Shown here piece by piece: positions 1 to 11,561 of a stretch of 26,656 nucleotides of DNA. A program made the position numbers and the translations under genes. The notes below the pieces were generated by a model that saw only the letters and a list, made by a program, of their open reading frames with translations, was not told the DNA's origin and did not search any database. Each line of letters opens with the position of its first letter. Position 1 is the first letter of the stretch. The stretch comes from Gloeophyllum trabeum ATCC 11539 (Eukaryota > Basidiomycota > Agaricomycetes > Gloeophyllales > Gloeophyllaceae). Where the stretch lies: the NCBI RefSeq assembly GCF_000344685.1, contig NW_006920411.1:1-26656 (forward strand), in the 5' to 3' direction.

Positions 1-1015
1 TGTAGAAACTCAACTGTGGCATGGGAAACGGTGCGGTGGCTGATCACACCTCACTTCAGAGGTGCCCTTGGGTGTGTCCAAGACATGCAGAGTCTGTCGG
101 TGAATTCCAAGCCTGTGTGACCCACTGAGCCCCAGGTGGAGCACGCTGGAGCACGAGCGATGGGGTTTGGCGGGTTGGGTGCCTACCGAGATAGACTCAG
201 GGATCTTCAGAAGGGGGGACGCATGCAACGGGGGAGAGATTTGACCCCTTTCAGCCCCCACTGTCGATGTCCGTGCCGGCGAGGGAGATCGGTGGAGGCT
301 GAATGGGACAGTCTGGCGGCTGCGGTGCCTAAGCAAAGAGGCTCACAAGGGTGGAAATAGGGTGCTGCAACAAAGAGCAGAGAGAGGGGAGCGATTCCAG
401 CCCCCGCCGTCGCGGGTTGCAGGCCGTCCGCACACAAGCGCCCGCAGGGGGGGAGGGGGGTCTCGGTGGGTGTTTCAATGTTGACTGGGAGGTGCGTAAA
501 CCCCCTGCCAGATAGTCAGAAGGGCCGAAAAGGAAGTATTTCCCACGACGGACGGTAGGCCAGCCTACCGTCCGTTCCATATGGGTAGTGTGGCGGGCCA
601 AGTGGTGAGTGATATGTTTGGTGCCCGCCTGAATTGGCATCCCTCCAAACAACCTCCAAATGCGCGATTCGTGAGCGCTTGCCTAAGATACATATGAATT
701 CTTCGGCTCTAAACGTTCCATATCCGTTAGCAGGAGTAATCGGGGGAGGAAATGTGTACAGTCACGGACGGCATAAAGTGACGTGGGGCTGCAGTAGTGT
801 TGGATTAGATAAATTGTGGCTGCACTTATGTTTAACACTACCCTAATCACTCACGAAGATAATACCATTGGTCCCACAATTTCCTGGGGCGGTACTAGAG
901 CGCAGCACCAGTCCTATACAGTAATACATCTCTTACATACTGAGCACTAATAATAACAACCTGCGTAGATCGAGCAAAGATGCACTTCAAGAGCGCATTA
1001 ATCACAACTACCTCC
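1..1015. other. Intergenic or uncharacterised left edge, no gene recognised
   Basis: I see no convincing gene here. The longest open frames (about 75-108 codons on either strand) overlap each other, are rich in Pro, Arg and Ser as expected from GC-rich non-coding DNA, and show no recognisable domain or linked splice sites. The segment holds the palindrome at 548-575 and ends in the 3' flank of the minus-strand gene that stops at 1016. A gene continuing beyond the left edge cannot be excluded. Confidence 0.5.
548..575. repeat. Perfect inverted repeat, 13-bp arms, 2-nt spacer
   Basis: The left arm ACGGACGGTAGGC (548-560) and right arm GCCTACCGTCCGT (563-575) are exact reverse complements around the dinucleotide CA. 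Pairing stops cleanly on both sides. It lies in non-coding DNA, so it could be a hairpin in a transcript, a dimeric protein-binding site, or the relic of a small transposable element. No flanking target duplication is evident. Confidence 0.85.
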
Positions 1016-4000
1016 TCAGTGGAAATGCCCCGGCGACGTCGATCGCAACCGCGTCATCTTCGGCCGCGGCGAGTTGGCAGATAGCGTGTCCCGCGCGTCC
1101 TTCACGAGATCCGACTCGACGAACGTGCTCGGGTCCAGCGCCTCGGCGGGGTTGTACCGCCTATACGACGAGCTCGAGCGGAGCGACGACGCCGAGGAGA
1201 CCTTCGTCAGCTTCGGCTTCTCGCTATCCGCAGGGAGAGGCGAGAGGCGCGCCCCGGGCGTCGCACCCGCGTTGCTGTACTGCTGCATGGGCACCATGCG
1301 GACGGACGGGGACCGGGGGCTCCAGCCTGCCGAGGAGGGCCCCGGGGTGCCCGCGTGAGGAGCCTGGCGGTAGACAGGTGTCGGCCCTGGGGAGACGGGA
1401 CTTAGATTCGGGTTCGTGTATCCCTGCTGCTGCGCTGACGGGTTGGAGTAGGCTTGCGGCGTCTGCGAGCGTGAGATCGGTGAATCGAGCGGGCGCATGT
1501 AAATGTGCTCGGGCGCTGGCGGTGTCCGATCTGTGCCATATGGCGGGACCTGGTATACGGTCGGCGCAGGCACGGGGATCGGCGTATGGCGTGGACTCGC
1601 CCCAGCGAGACGCGAGGGAGCGCGTTGAGGCGAAGGAGCGGCTGATCTGGGACTCGGCGGCACGTATGGTTGATCGTAGGAATCTTGAGCCTGGCCGTAA
1701 GTGCTAGACGATATCGGCCGTTGATAGTACGAATTTGAAGGCGCTTGCTGCTGAGCGTACGAATTCGACGGCGGCGGTGGCGCATAAGGATTGGACGGCG
1801 GTGGCTGCGCGTACATGCTTTGCGGGGCGAGACGAGGGGACGCCTGAGGCGGAAGCGGAGAGCCCTGTCCTAGTGGGCTGGGGGAGACAGGTACCATGTA
1901 CGGGCCTTGCGTACGGGAGCGCCTGCCATCCGAAGGCTGCATTTTATTACCACTTTAGCACACAAACGCTTGACAGAGCACGACCTGTCACTTACAGGGG
2001 GATCTCTGCTGGCAGGAGGCTGCGCCTCCGACGAGGCCGCTCGACGATGATAAAAGCTCCCGCTAAGGCTGGAGGGCGCGCGTCTCGGAGAAGCAACCGA
2101 GTACGACCGCTGGTGCCGGGACCCGGTGCTCGCTGGCGTCTCTGTGCGTCCCGGGCCAGACGCCAGGGGCGCAGGTGTAGTGAGATGCGCAGGGCGATGT
2201 CGGGGAGGGCCGCTGTAGCCATATCCTGATCTCGACTGCTGTGGAGAATACGATAGATAATCAGCGTCGGACGCCAAGCAGAGAGAAAGAACTAACAAGA
2301 AACCCACCTCGGACGCAGCCCTCCTCATCGACCTCGCGACGTCCGGATCAGAATACCTCAAGCTTTCCGCCATATCCCTCCCGCTCCTCGCCGGACTCCC
2401 ATACGGCTGCGTCGGCACATACGCCTCATCCATGCCCGCACGACTCTGCCTCCGACTGCGCCCGCCCGACCTCACAGACCCACGCTCGCTCATCCCCTCG
2501 TTGATCACGCTGAGCGGCCGCCCGCGCGGCGAACGGAAGGTATTCAGGCCGAGGCTGCCCTGGCCGTGCTTCGCATGCGAGCCCGAGCTGAGCGAGTCGG
2601 GGAAGGACGGCTGCGCGTGCAGCTGCGCGGTGAACTCGCGCGTGAGGATGGGGCGCGCGCTCGTACTTGGCGGCGGCGGAGCTTCCTTGGGCGGGACGGG
2701 TGGCGGGGCAGGCGAAGGGCTCCGCCGGATTGCTTGCTCGGCGCCTGGTGTGCGCGCGCGAGGGAGCGTCGCGGAGGCGGCGCTAGGCGAGCGCAGCGGC
2801 ATGGTGTACGGCCCCGGCGAGCGGCTCAGCGCGCGACCGGGTCCGGGGGACGGCGTCCGGTTGAGCTCGTGCGGCGGCGGGAGGTGGATGTAGTTGTCCG
2901 GGCCAGAGGGCGGGATCCAGTTGTCCGGCGGTATCTCGACGTCAGGGTGGCGGGGCGAGGGCACGGCGTTGTGGATCGGGATCGGGCGCATGAAGGAGGG
3001 CGAGCTGGGGGAGGCGTGTGTGGGGACTGGCTGCGCGGGAGTGGGCATGCGCGCGCTAGGCGTTGTCGTGCGTGGAGGGATCGGTTGGGGCTGGGTAGAG
3101 CGCGGGCGGGCGTCGGCATAGTCGCGCTCGCGAATTGGAGGACCTTCGGGCTCCGGCTCGGACGGGGGAGGAAAGTTGCGAAGGGCGTGCGGGAGGCCCT
3201 CTGACGACCGCTCGTAGGTGTCGCCTTCTCCCTCCTCCTCGCCTTCTAATCCGTCCTCGCCGAGCTCTTCTTCGATCATCCGATACGCCGCATCCCGCAC
3301 GTCTGTCCGTCCATCGTCGTACCCAATCGCCCTGCCCTCGCCGTAACCCATGCTCTTGCCCATCTTCAACCCCTCTTCGAACCCGATCCGCCGTCCCTCC
3401 TCGCGCGCTATGCGGAGCAGCCGCTCCTGGTTCAGCTGCCTCGCGGTGCGCCGTGCACGAGCTGCCGCCGCTTCCGCATCTGCTCTTGCTGCTTGTTCGT
3501 TATTGACGGCTTCCTGAGCGCGCAGGACCTCCTGCTGGAGCGCGTCGCACTGGGCCTTGTACAGCGCCACCTCCTCCTTCGCACGGGCGGCCTCGAGCTC
3601 GGCGACAACACGCAGATCGTTGGCTTCGCGCAACTGGGTGCCGAGATCGAGGACGCGCTGCTCGGCGTACGCGGCGCGCTGGGACTCGGCGTCGAGCCTG
3701 TCGAGGGCATGGTTGTACGCGCGGCGGAGCTCGCGGACCTCGTACTCGTCCTCCCGCAGAATCTTCGCGAGCTCGCGCGTCGTATAGCTGTTCGGTTCGC
3801 GGCGGCGGCTGCGCGATGAGCGGCGGGACCGTCGGTGGCCGGAGCTCGGGAGGGAGCTCTCCTGCGAGTCCGGGGAAAGAAGCGCGGAGCGCGGGGAAGC
3901 GTTATCCGGGGGCGGGGCCGCTGCTGCGTGCGCTTGCCAGCGGTCTACGTGTTCGCGGAGGGCGGAGCTGGGAGATGAGTGGTTGATTCTTGCGTGTGGC

Positions 4001-4055
4001 CCAGGCAGTGGCAGACGCACCCTTCTGAGCCCTCCGAGTACTGCAAATCGTCCAT
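1016..4055 (-). CDS. Coiled-coil and disordered Pro/Ser-rich protein, function unknown
   Basis: Four exons: 4055-4021, 3967-2308, 2238-1996, 1936-1016; introns of 53, 69 and 59 nt; 952 aa. The long open frame has no ATG near its 5' end. The model is rescued by a 35-nt first exon encoding MDDLQYSEGSEG joined by a GTGCGT...CTCCCAG intron. The last intron has a TGCTAAA branch site and changes frame, supporting splicing. About residues 75-205 form a long charged, Ala-rich coiled coil. Next comes a Gly-x3-Gly helical repeat (GFEEG, GKSMG, GYGEG, GYDDG; about 205-235), resembling the Gly-rich helices of Yae1-like proteins. An acidic patch follows, then about 650 residues of Pro/Ser/Arg-rich disorder with SPxR and SNPYAPPPP-type runs. 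I do not recognise the family; a cytoskeletal or signalling scaffold is only an inference. No signal peptide or membrane segment is evident. It is divergent from RPL10A. Confidence 0.75.
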
Positions 4056-4980
4056 TCGTGCTATCGCTGCACGGCTGTGCACGCGTGTAGAGGTAGATAT
4101 AGAGCGTGCACGGATATTCGAACGCGAAACGTGTTCATGAAACGAGTGCAGCTGGCGTCAGGACGAGAGACCGTAGATCCGTGCAGGAAGGGCGTCATCG
4201 GGGGCATTTGCTTGCCTGCTATGTTTGGCACAATAGCCTCGGAAACTCTCGTCTTTCGAGCTCTGCAGACAAGGCACGCCGTCTGGAGAACGCAGCAGGA
4301 AGCGTACGGTCAGTTGGGGGGCAGAGCGTATAATCGCAATAGACAGGCAAGAGGAGCGCTAGCAACGAGGTCACTGAAGCTGTAACTCGGATGTACATTC
4401 GTCCCGATCATCCGCTAAGCTCGGTCGACTGACGACGGTGGAACGTTCATGCTCGAGACGACTCTGATATATAGTAACTGTAGCAGCTCATGTATCAAAC
4501 ATTACTATCTACAGTATTCTATCTACCAATCGATATATAGGTCGGGATATCTAGGAAATGACCGACATAGTTTTGTGGACGGACACGAACCGTACTCACC
4601 TTACTAGGGACCGCTTCGAAGGACTAGTTGCAAAGGAACTTATGTTTGATACTGATCCTAGACCGTCGACGTCCATGCAGTGCCTGTATACCAACTCTTG
4701 TGCACCGGACGTGGACTAAGGTGCCAATGGACCAGTTTAAAAAACACTGAAATACACCTTTGCCCACGATCAGACTCATAAAGCGGCCCAGAGTGAGAAT
4801 ATCCAGCCTATGCTTGCACGACGAAGCGAACTCGACAAAGTCGGACAGTCCGACTCGGACAAGGATGAGATGTCACGGTCACACTATACAGTCGAGTAAC
4901 GTCACACAAATCTAACTTTCGCACAGGCGCCCGCGGCATCGTTACTAACCCTCCTCCAGCCCCTCGAACCCAACTCAAGC
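4056..4980. promoter_or_regulatory. Shared upstream region of the scaffold gene and RPL10A
   Basis: These 925 bases separate two divergent start codons and must contain both promoters. The middle (about 4460-4560) is AT-rich, with TATATA-like runs near 4468 and 4534. I recognise no gene: the short open frames have no domain and no splice partners. A probable 5' UTR intron of RPL10A lies at its right end. Confidence 0.5.
4896..4959 (+). other. Probable 5' UTR intron of RPL10A
   Basis: A textbook intron end sits 22 nt before the RPL10A start codon: TTACTAAC branch site (4942-4949), pyrimidine-rich stretch and CAG at 4957-4959. The best donor by eye is GTAACG at 4896, giving a 64-nt intron, but the donor is a guess. 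Ribosomal protein genes often carry such early introns. Confidence 0.4.
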
Positions 4981-5868
4981 ATGAGGTATGTATGGCAAAC
5001 ATTCGTCAGAGGGAACGGCTGCTCATCGTTGCGCACAGCGGAAGCAAGCTCTCAGTGTCAAGCGTGCGGGGCTCCGTCCGCGAGCTCCTCGCCGAGGCCA
5101 ACGGCGAGAAGAAGCGCAAGTTCGTCGAGACGGTCGAGCTGCAGATCGGCCTGAAGAACTACGACCCCCAGCGCGACAAGCGTTTCTCGGGCACCGTCAA
5201 GCTGCCCACCGTCCCCCGCCCGCGCATGTCCATTTGCATTCTCGCCGACGCCGCCGACATCGACCGCGCCAAGCAGATCGACCTCGAGTACATGTCCGTC
5301 GAAGATCTGAAGAAGTGCGTAGTCGTCCTTCTGCGGATATGGTGGGGGTGAGAGCACGGGCTGATGCGGGATAACAGGCTCAACAAGAACAAGAAGCTCG
5401 TCAAGAAGCTCGCCAAAAAGTACGACGCCTTCCTCGCCTCTGAGGCGCTCATCAAGCAGATCCCCCGTCTTCTCGGGCCCGGTCTCTCCAAGGGTGAGTG
5501 TTTATCTCGTCTTAGACATGCTTTGACTAAATGTATCGGACGCAGCCGGCAAGTTCCCAACCCCCGTCTCGCACGGCGAGGACCTCAGCAACAAGCTCAC
5601 CGAGGTCCGCTCCACCATCAAGTTCCAGCTCAAGAAGGTGCTCTGCTTAGGCGTCGCCGTCGGCCACGTCGAAATGACCGAGGACCAGGTGCTCGGCAAT
5701 GTCATGCTTAGTACGTTCCTCTCCTTTCTCTACATCGGTGGCTTTGCTCATCGCGATCCTCCTCGCGCAGGCATCAACTTCCTCGTCTCCCTCCTCAAGA
5801 AGAACTGGCAGAACATCAAGTCGCTCCACATCAAGTCGACGATGGGCAAGCCCATCCGTCTGTACTAA
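4981..5868 (+). CDS. RPL10A: 60S ribosomal protein L10a (uL1)
   Basis: Five exons: 4981-4985, 5045-5314, 5378-5493, 5546-5710, 5771-5868; introns of 59, 63, 52 and 60 nt; 217 aa, the same length as human RPL10A. uL1 forms the L1 stalk of the large subunit, which moves with the exiting tRNA. The spliced protein starts [10 protein letters not shown] and carries family hallmarks: [57 protein letters not shown] and the C-terminal MGKPIRLY. The first coding exon is only 5 nt (ATGAG), splitting the Ser2 codon. An acceptor 6 nt upstream (after 5038) would give MSGSKL instead; I prefer MSKL from likeness to yeast uL1. Introns 2 and 3 have clear CTGATG and GACTAAAT branch sites. No oddity in conserved residues. 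Confidence 0.96.
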
Positions 5869-6699
5869 ACCCGACTCGTCGTGCCCATGCCATGTTCTCC
5901 CTTCCGCCGCCTTCTCCTCAACTAGACTAAACACGAATCTTGAGACCAGGACGGCGCGGCGTATCGTCGGCGCAGACCCGCAATGCACAACATGAAGCCC
6001 CGCACGCTTGGACCAACGGCTTTCTGAGGGGTTGGGAGTCGATTGGGAGCTGATGCGGGTTTGTGAACTGACCGTGCGTTCGTGACGTCTTGTAGTCTTT
6101 TCGTGTTTATCTAGTTCCTGTTTCTGGGCTGGTATGGTTGGAGGTATTATGAGTGCTATGCTTTGTATATGCTATGTATGTCGTGGTATATCGGCAGCAA
6201 TATACGTATACGATACGATTGATTGGACGTCCATGTCGGAACGTGTCCTTGCAGGGTTCACCGCGTACGCGTCTCTGGGGACTTCGTCTGCGATGATCTG
6301 CACGTATGTACTACCGATACACTAGGAGATCCGCCCGATTCTTGTCTTATGACCTTGCTTCAGGTTCGACGTGCATAGTTTGCTTCCGTCTTCCAGATCT
6401 CGAGAGAGATGTGTTTACCTCATTATACATAACTGATTAAATCTACTGCTCCGAATATGTGCCTATCACTGTCAAAGTTTATCAAGACCAGTGCTGCTGC
6501 TGCGCCGGCAAAGCTTAAGGAGTCGAGATGCGAGGTGCCTTTCCCTTCGAATTTGCTGAAGATATTGACCGGACTCCATTCATCTACGTGTACATCGGTA
6601 GGTTGGTGGCTCAGCGGCGAGTGAAAGAAAGATAGTGGTCGCATGCGAGAGTACTTTGAGTTACATCTCGTGTTGTTGATGTTGAGTAACGGAGTCCTT

Positions 6700-6716
6700 A
6701 CCCTCTCAGAGAGGGT
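6700..6716. repeat. Short perfect palindrome, 8-bp arms
   Basis: ACCCTCTC and GAGAGGGT flank a single A. It lies about 830 nt downstream of the RPL10A stop, in non-coding DNA. Function unknown; a palindrome this size can occur by chance. Confidence 0.6.
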
Positions 6717-8528
6717 GCGTGATTTCTAATTTCCAATCTGCAGCAACTGCAAGCTGGGTTAGCCTGATCTGCGCACATCTCAAGCCAGGGCCGTAGTTCT
6801 GTGATAGCGACGGGAGTCAAGCTCGGCTAGCGAGTATGCATAGCGATACGTGAGTGAAATTCATCCCTCCCTCATCTTCACAGCGGATCGCGATATGCAC
6901 TGACCCACTCTTGCGCTCGCTTGCATGCGCAGAACACATGCATTATTCGAAGACTCGCACACTTGGCTAGGTGAACCTACAGCGAGAATCGGTCCCGTGC
7001 CACATTTATGCGGCACATGCGTCGAGGATCTCCCGAGGAATTGACCGATCATTGTGGCGCAGTGGCAGGCTTGGTTCGCGGGAAGGACCAGGTGAGTGCG
7101 CTCGATGAGGTTAGCCTGAGCACTGCCAGCCTCTCGGTTAACAACACTGAGCCGCTCTTCAGCACCAAAGCTAAGCGCTGCTTACCGGAGACTAGTGCGT
7201 CGAGTACTCGGTCAATTATATTGAAGTAAAGATTTAAGCTACTGGGGGGACAGCTAAGCCACGCGTCCGTCGGTGCCTTGCGTCCCCGCGACCGTGACGT
7301 CGGCCGCTGATGGGAGACAAGGTATGTTTGACGCCGGGTAATGAGCAGAAAGTGAAGGCCGCCCGACGATTGTCACAGGTGCGTCGGTATGCAGCGTCGT
7401 CCTCTGAGTGGCTGTGTATCAGTGAACAGGGCGTGCCACACTTCCGTTTCGGCCGTGCTTATCCACTACGAACACGGTCATAGGCACATAGGCACCTTTA
7501 CCAGTGGCGTCGATCCATCCTTCCACTTTGCGACTGGCGCGATCCTCTCTGATTAGCGGTGAAGGACCGCTCTGGCTCGGGCCGGCTGGGGAACGGGAAG
7601 ATGTTTGAGGTGATTGTGCGTTATATTTTACATACCAAGCTGCCCGTGGCAGAACCACGTACCAGCGCGCTTGGAAGGCGATGAACACAAACCACGGACG
7701 ATCCCCGCCTGATCGAGAGACAGGTGTACCGATTGTTCATCCCCTTTTCAGACCGCTAACGGTCCGACACGTTCTAGGTAACCAAGACATAAGAAACTGG
7801 ACACTTTGAATGGTGAGTGACTCTGAACCTTCCAGGCCCGCCGAACCGAAGTACAAGCGGCGTCAAGTTTACCCGCCGCCGTTCAAACGCAGCCGCCTTG
7901 ACGCTGCTTTCGCTATTACGTGGTATTTGATCCCCGCGTTATATTTTGGTTTTCTTCGCGAGCGCGAGCGTCTCCGGTGTCACAGATGTGGCCTCTGATC
8001 TGCGATTCACGCTGAATCGTTGGTGCGAGTTCTGTCAGTGCAGGTGACCTTAGTACTCGGAGAGTGGAAACACCCTAGGTCTCACTCAGGATACACTCAG
8101 ACGCGGTGTCCCCCGTACAGTTCTGGATGAGGCTGCAGGTCTGGCATCTAGCTTCAAGTGCACCCACATCGCAGCGGTACGCAACGCCTGAAGGTAGGCA
8201 TTTTGAACGCTTTCACATGGACGAAAATGCGTGCATAATCTGGCGGTGCATTGGTGGGGACTCTATCCACGCGCTGGACCCACTTCCTTTCCCGGCGAAC
8301 CTGCGGCTTTGTTTCAATGTTTTCACATACCTGGCGGGGAGAATGATCTTCGAAGGTGAGATTTGAACGGAGGTGGTAGGAGGAACACACTGCTGAACAG
8401 TGAAAGCCATGGTACTTCAGGCTCTCGTTAATTCTGCCGGCCCGCGTGGCACTCCAACCGGGGAATTGCGGCCATGACTTATAAACATAGGACAATGCTC
8501 GGGAAACATGTTCTGGTGAAGCGATGGT

Positions 8529-8550
8529 AATATCTGTTATCCCAGATATT
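8529..8550. repeat. Hairpin, 8-bp arms
   Basis: AATATCTG (8529-8536) and CAGATATT (8543-8550) are exact reverse complements around a 6-nt loop, in the gene-free region. No associated gene. Confidence 0.55.
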
Positions 8551-8760
8551 CGGGGACCCATCGTTGCAGCGTTGTTAGTTACAGCATCCGTCATGCCCCT
8601 ACGGGAGCAGGCCAGGGCTTTTGATGGACAGGCCGATATACTGATGGTTTTTTCAGCGTATCCCCGAAGTTCAAGGAATCCTTCTAACTGGTGCGCGGAT
8701 CCTATTTTCGCTTCACAGCTATCTGACCGCTCCAAGTAATACACCGTCGTAATCTTCATC

Positions 8761-8784
8761 CAGAAAGGGTAGTCATCCTTTCTG
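8761..8784. repeat. Hairpin, 8-bp arms
   Basis: CAGAAAGG (8761-8768) and CCTTTCTG (8777-8784) pair exactly around an 8-nt loop, 230 nt from another small hairpin. Function unknown. Confidence 0.55.
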
Positions 8785-10446
8785 CCCTAGGTACGTACCT
8801 GCCGGATATTGACATCTCCTATTGGAATATTCTTGAAGAGACTCCAGGATAAATTTACGAGTAGGTGATTCAACAGAATCCCGGACTTCCTCATTGCCAG
8901 TATGCGACGAGAATGAGTTACGAGTATTCATGGACAAACACTAACCTCTGTAGATTCTGATGTCTTTTTTTCGGTACAGTGCTCCACCGGGTGTCACCGT
9001 GGATCTATCAGATTGCTTGGCCTTGCACAGCTACTATGTAGATCACGACCGTGATCCCCGGGGCACCCTCGCGAAGATTCAGATGGAAGGGAGGACGCGT
9101 AGAATCACTGTTTAATCCAATGGGGATTCCATCTCTGCGAGTCCGAGAGCATAACAGTACACCGACTAGTATGTCCGCAGGTATGCATGGAGATCCCTGG
9201 GCTGAAGTACATCGCTTTCCAGAGGCCCGTTCTGTGGAAACGCTATCGAAGCGGCACGTGACGCTTCTCGTGCCTTGTCTTAACAGGGTACCCTTCGCGG
9301 TCGCAATTATCTCTGACCGCTATTCTCATGGCCCATGTTAGGTTGCTTGTTAACGTTAGACATAAGCACGGGAAACGCCACAATCGACGGGCTTTCGTGT
9401 ACACCTGGAATGTGACTAATCTTCCCCAAGAACAAGGGCCGAGCCCAATATGGACGCGCTTGTGGACTAATCCTTCGTCCTATGTTTCCGCTGGCTCAGC
9501 CCTTCGTCGCGCAAGTTGTCTAGATTATAGGCCGGTGTACCGCACCCATTGCAATATTAAGTGAGCTGATTTTCAATCACGACTCAACGCTCATAGCCAC
9601 CAACTATCATTCAGAGACAATGATCAGCAAACTCACCGTGTCCTCTCAGCCAATATCTTGCCGAATGCGCAGACCTACGGCACCAGTGCGGTCATTGTCT
9701 CCTCACGTGGGACAAGAATAGATGGGTGCGGATAGGCCAGAATGCCGTTTCCTCATCAGCGGTTGCCGCGCTGCTTTTCGCGCTCTACTGTCAGTCGCCG
9801 TGTACGTTCCGACGAGAGTTTGACCACGTTGTCTCGTGTAATGACCCGACCTTTCAGGATAACCTTATCATAGTATGAATCAAGAAGCACGCTATATATA
9901 CCCCGCGCTCGTTTGGAGCAGGCATATCCACGATATGTCAGCCCGGGCAGATCGTGTTTGATGACAGGTACTTAGCGCCCTGTTCTTCTTTCTGATCATT
10001 GGTCTTTTTACTGCTATCGGTCACTGCCCTACCTTTCTGCGCGCAATAGTACTCGTAGAGCCAGTTACGCGGCGGCGAAGTGTTTATGGCCTCTTAGTGA
10101 TGCCGTTGCCATTTCATGATCGTTGGGGCACAGCTTATCGTACGTGAAGCTCCGAGCGTTAATACATTTCGACGATGGAAACAAAGATGAAGAACCAGCA
10201 AGTTTCGCACAAGTCCACTTGGCCGGAGGAAGACGAAGAGACTTGGGCTTATTCGGTCACGATATGAACGCCGCTGCAGTCAGACTCCATCTCGTAGTAA
10301 GTAGACGGCGAATATCGAGTGCAAAGCTACCGAGTGTCCTGGACTCATCGATTTTATTCACTTTGCCAAATGCTGAAGGTATCTGTGCAAGATTGACGTG
10401 AGATTTACATACCAGGCTAGCGTCTCCTGATCATGACTGTTCCGTG

Positions 10447-10481
10447 GTGTTCAGCTTCGCGGAGCCAGAAGCTGAAAACAC
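10447..10481. repeat. Imperfect hairpin, 12-bp stem with a 2-nt bulge
   Basis: GTGTTCAGCTTC (10447-10458) pairs with GAAGCTGAAAACAC (10468-10481) around a 9-nt loop, with two extra A residues in the right arm. It lies about 120 nt before a tRNA T-arm-like stretch on the minus strand. It could be the fold of a small RNA or a transposon relic. Confidence 0.5.
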
Positions 10482-11561
10482 ACTATGTGTACGTGTGTAT
10501 GTCCAGGCCATAACGGATTCCGTTTATCTAACCGATGTATAGAGCGACCTCACAGGTGACCACACCAGGCGACACGTGTGGAACGCGATGCGGTGCTCGG
10601 GACTCGAACCGACTGCCTCAGAGGAATCGTTTGCATGGCGTGATTTGCTGCCATTGGCTCACCTCGGTACGTAAAATGAAGCCAGGAGATATGGAGCTCA
10701 CAGGTACATACATTGTTGCGCACTCGGGTTGTGCTTGGACTGCAGTGACGGCTCGGGCACTCGATCGATATAGTCACGAGTGGGACGGAATTGGGGAACA
10801 CAGTTGAAATAGGATGTCGCGGCGGCGAGGGCGCCCGGTAGCCGGGAAGACGGCGTTGCACACGAAGCGGGAGCAACGTTGCTGAAAACGGTGGCGATGG
10901 GATAGAGGAGGAACAGTCGGCGCCAATGCGGTGCCGCGAGTTAAAGGCATTATCGAGAGACTGGCTTCGATCTCGGACGTACCGGGAAGAGCGCTCTTAA
11001 TTCTGGGCGAGGTTCTGTGGAGGATTGCTGAAGTACCCCGGTTTGCAACGGGAATCTCGATTCGAGGGTACTTGATGCACGCGAAGTTTGGAATCCGAGC
11101 GGACAAGATGTTGTAGTGACGTGTAAGACCCAGACTCGACGTGCCTGGGGCGGTAAGTTTCACAACAGATGGCCATTAATGTGGCTACGGCCGCGTTCCG
11201 CATCCGCGTGGCCTTGGAACGAAAGAGAAAAAAATGAAAACTCACCAAACAAACGTTCGCGTCTCAAAGAATGGAATAAGGGGCCCCATCAGGAGAAGTG
11301 TCAACTGAAAGTCGATGCCTGATATGGCCGTCGTTCGCGGGCGGGGCTTCGGAGGCACTTGATGGCACGGCCTATCGGAACCAAAAACCAGAGCCTGTGA
11401 CCATCAAAAGTAATTATGGCTTCGCGAGCCGACGCTCTGGATGCTGCACAACCGAAGCCTATACCTAACCGAAATAATTATACAAGCCTCTTTATCTACC
11501 TCCCGCCACTCTAGTACGCGCGCCTACCTCCTCCATCGTCGGCCCTCCACGCGGATTCGGA

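Larger units (their letters stand above)
5869..11561. other. 5.7-kb region without recognisable genes
   Basis: The first few hundred bases should be the RPL10A 3' UTR. Beyond that I find no recognisable protein, tRNA or rRNA. Open frames are short, the longest being about 201 codons on the minus strand at 8154-8759, and none shows a domain or a consistent exon series. Base composition looks closer to 50% GC than the flanking genes, and stops are frequent in all frames. The region holds several small hairpins (6700-6716, 8529-8550, 8761-8784, 10447-10481) and one isolated intron-like segment at 7092-7162. Most likely intergenic DNA, eroded transposon remnants or non-coding transcripts. Confidence 0.5.

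Noticed and set aside
2432..3204. Plus-strand open frames of 153 and 212 codons
   Set aside because: They lie antisense to the long exon of the scaffold gene, are Arg/Gly-rich and overlap each other in different frames.
8154..8759. A 201-codon minus-strand open frame, the longest in the gene-free island
   Set aside because: No domain, no family resemblance, no linked splice sites and no flanking exons; a frame of this size can occur by chance in 5.7 kb.
10581..10665. Possible minus-strand tRNA gene
   Set aside because: B-box and A-box-like stretches are present, but the acceptor, anticodon and T stems do not pair properly, so it is not a functional tRNA.
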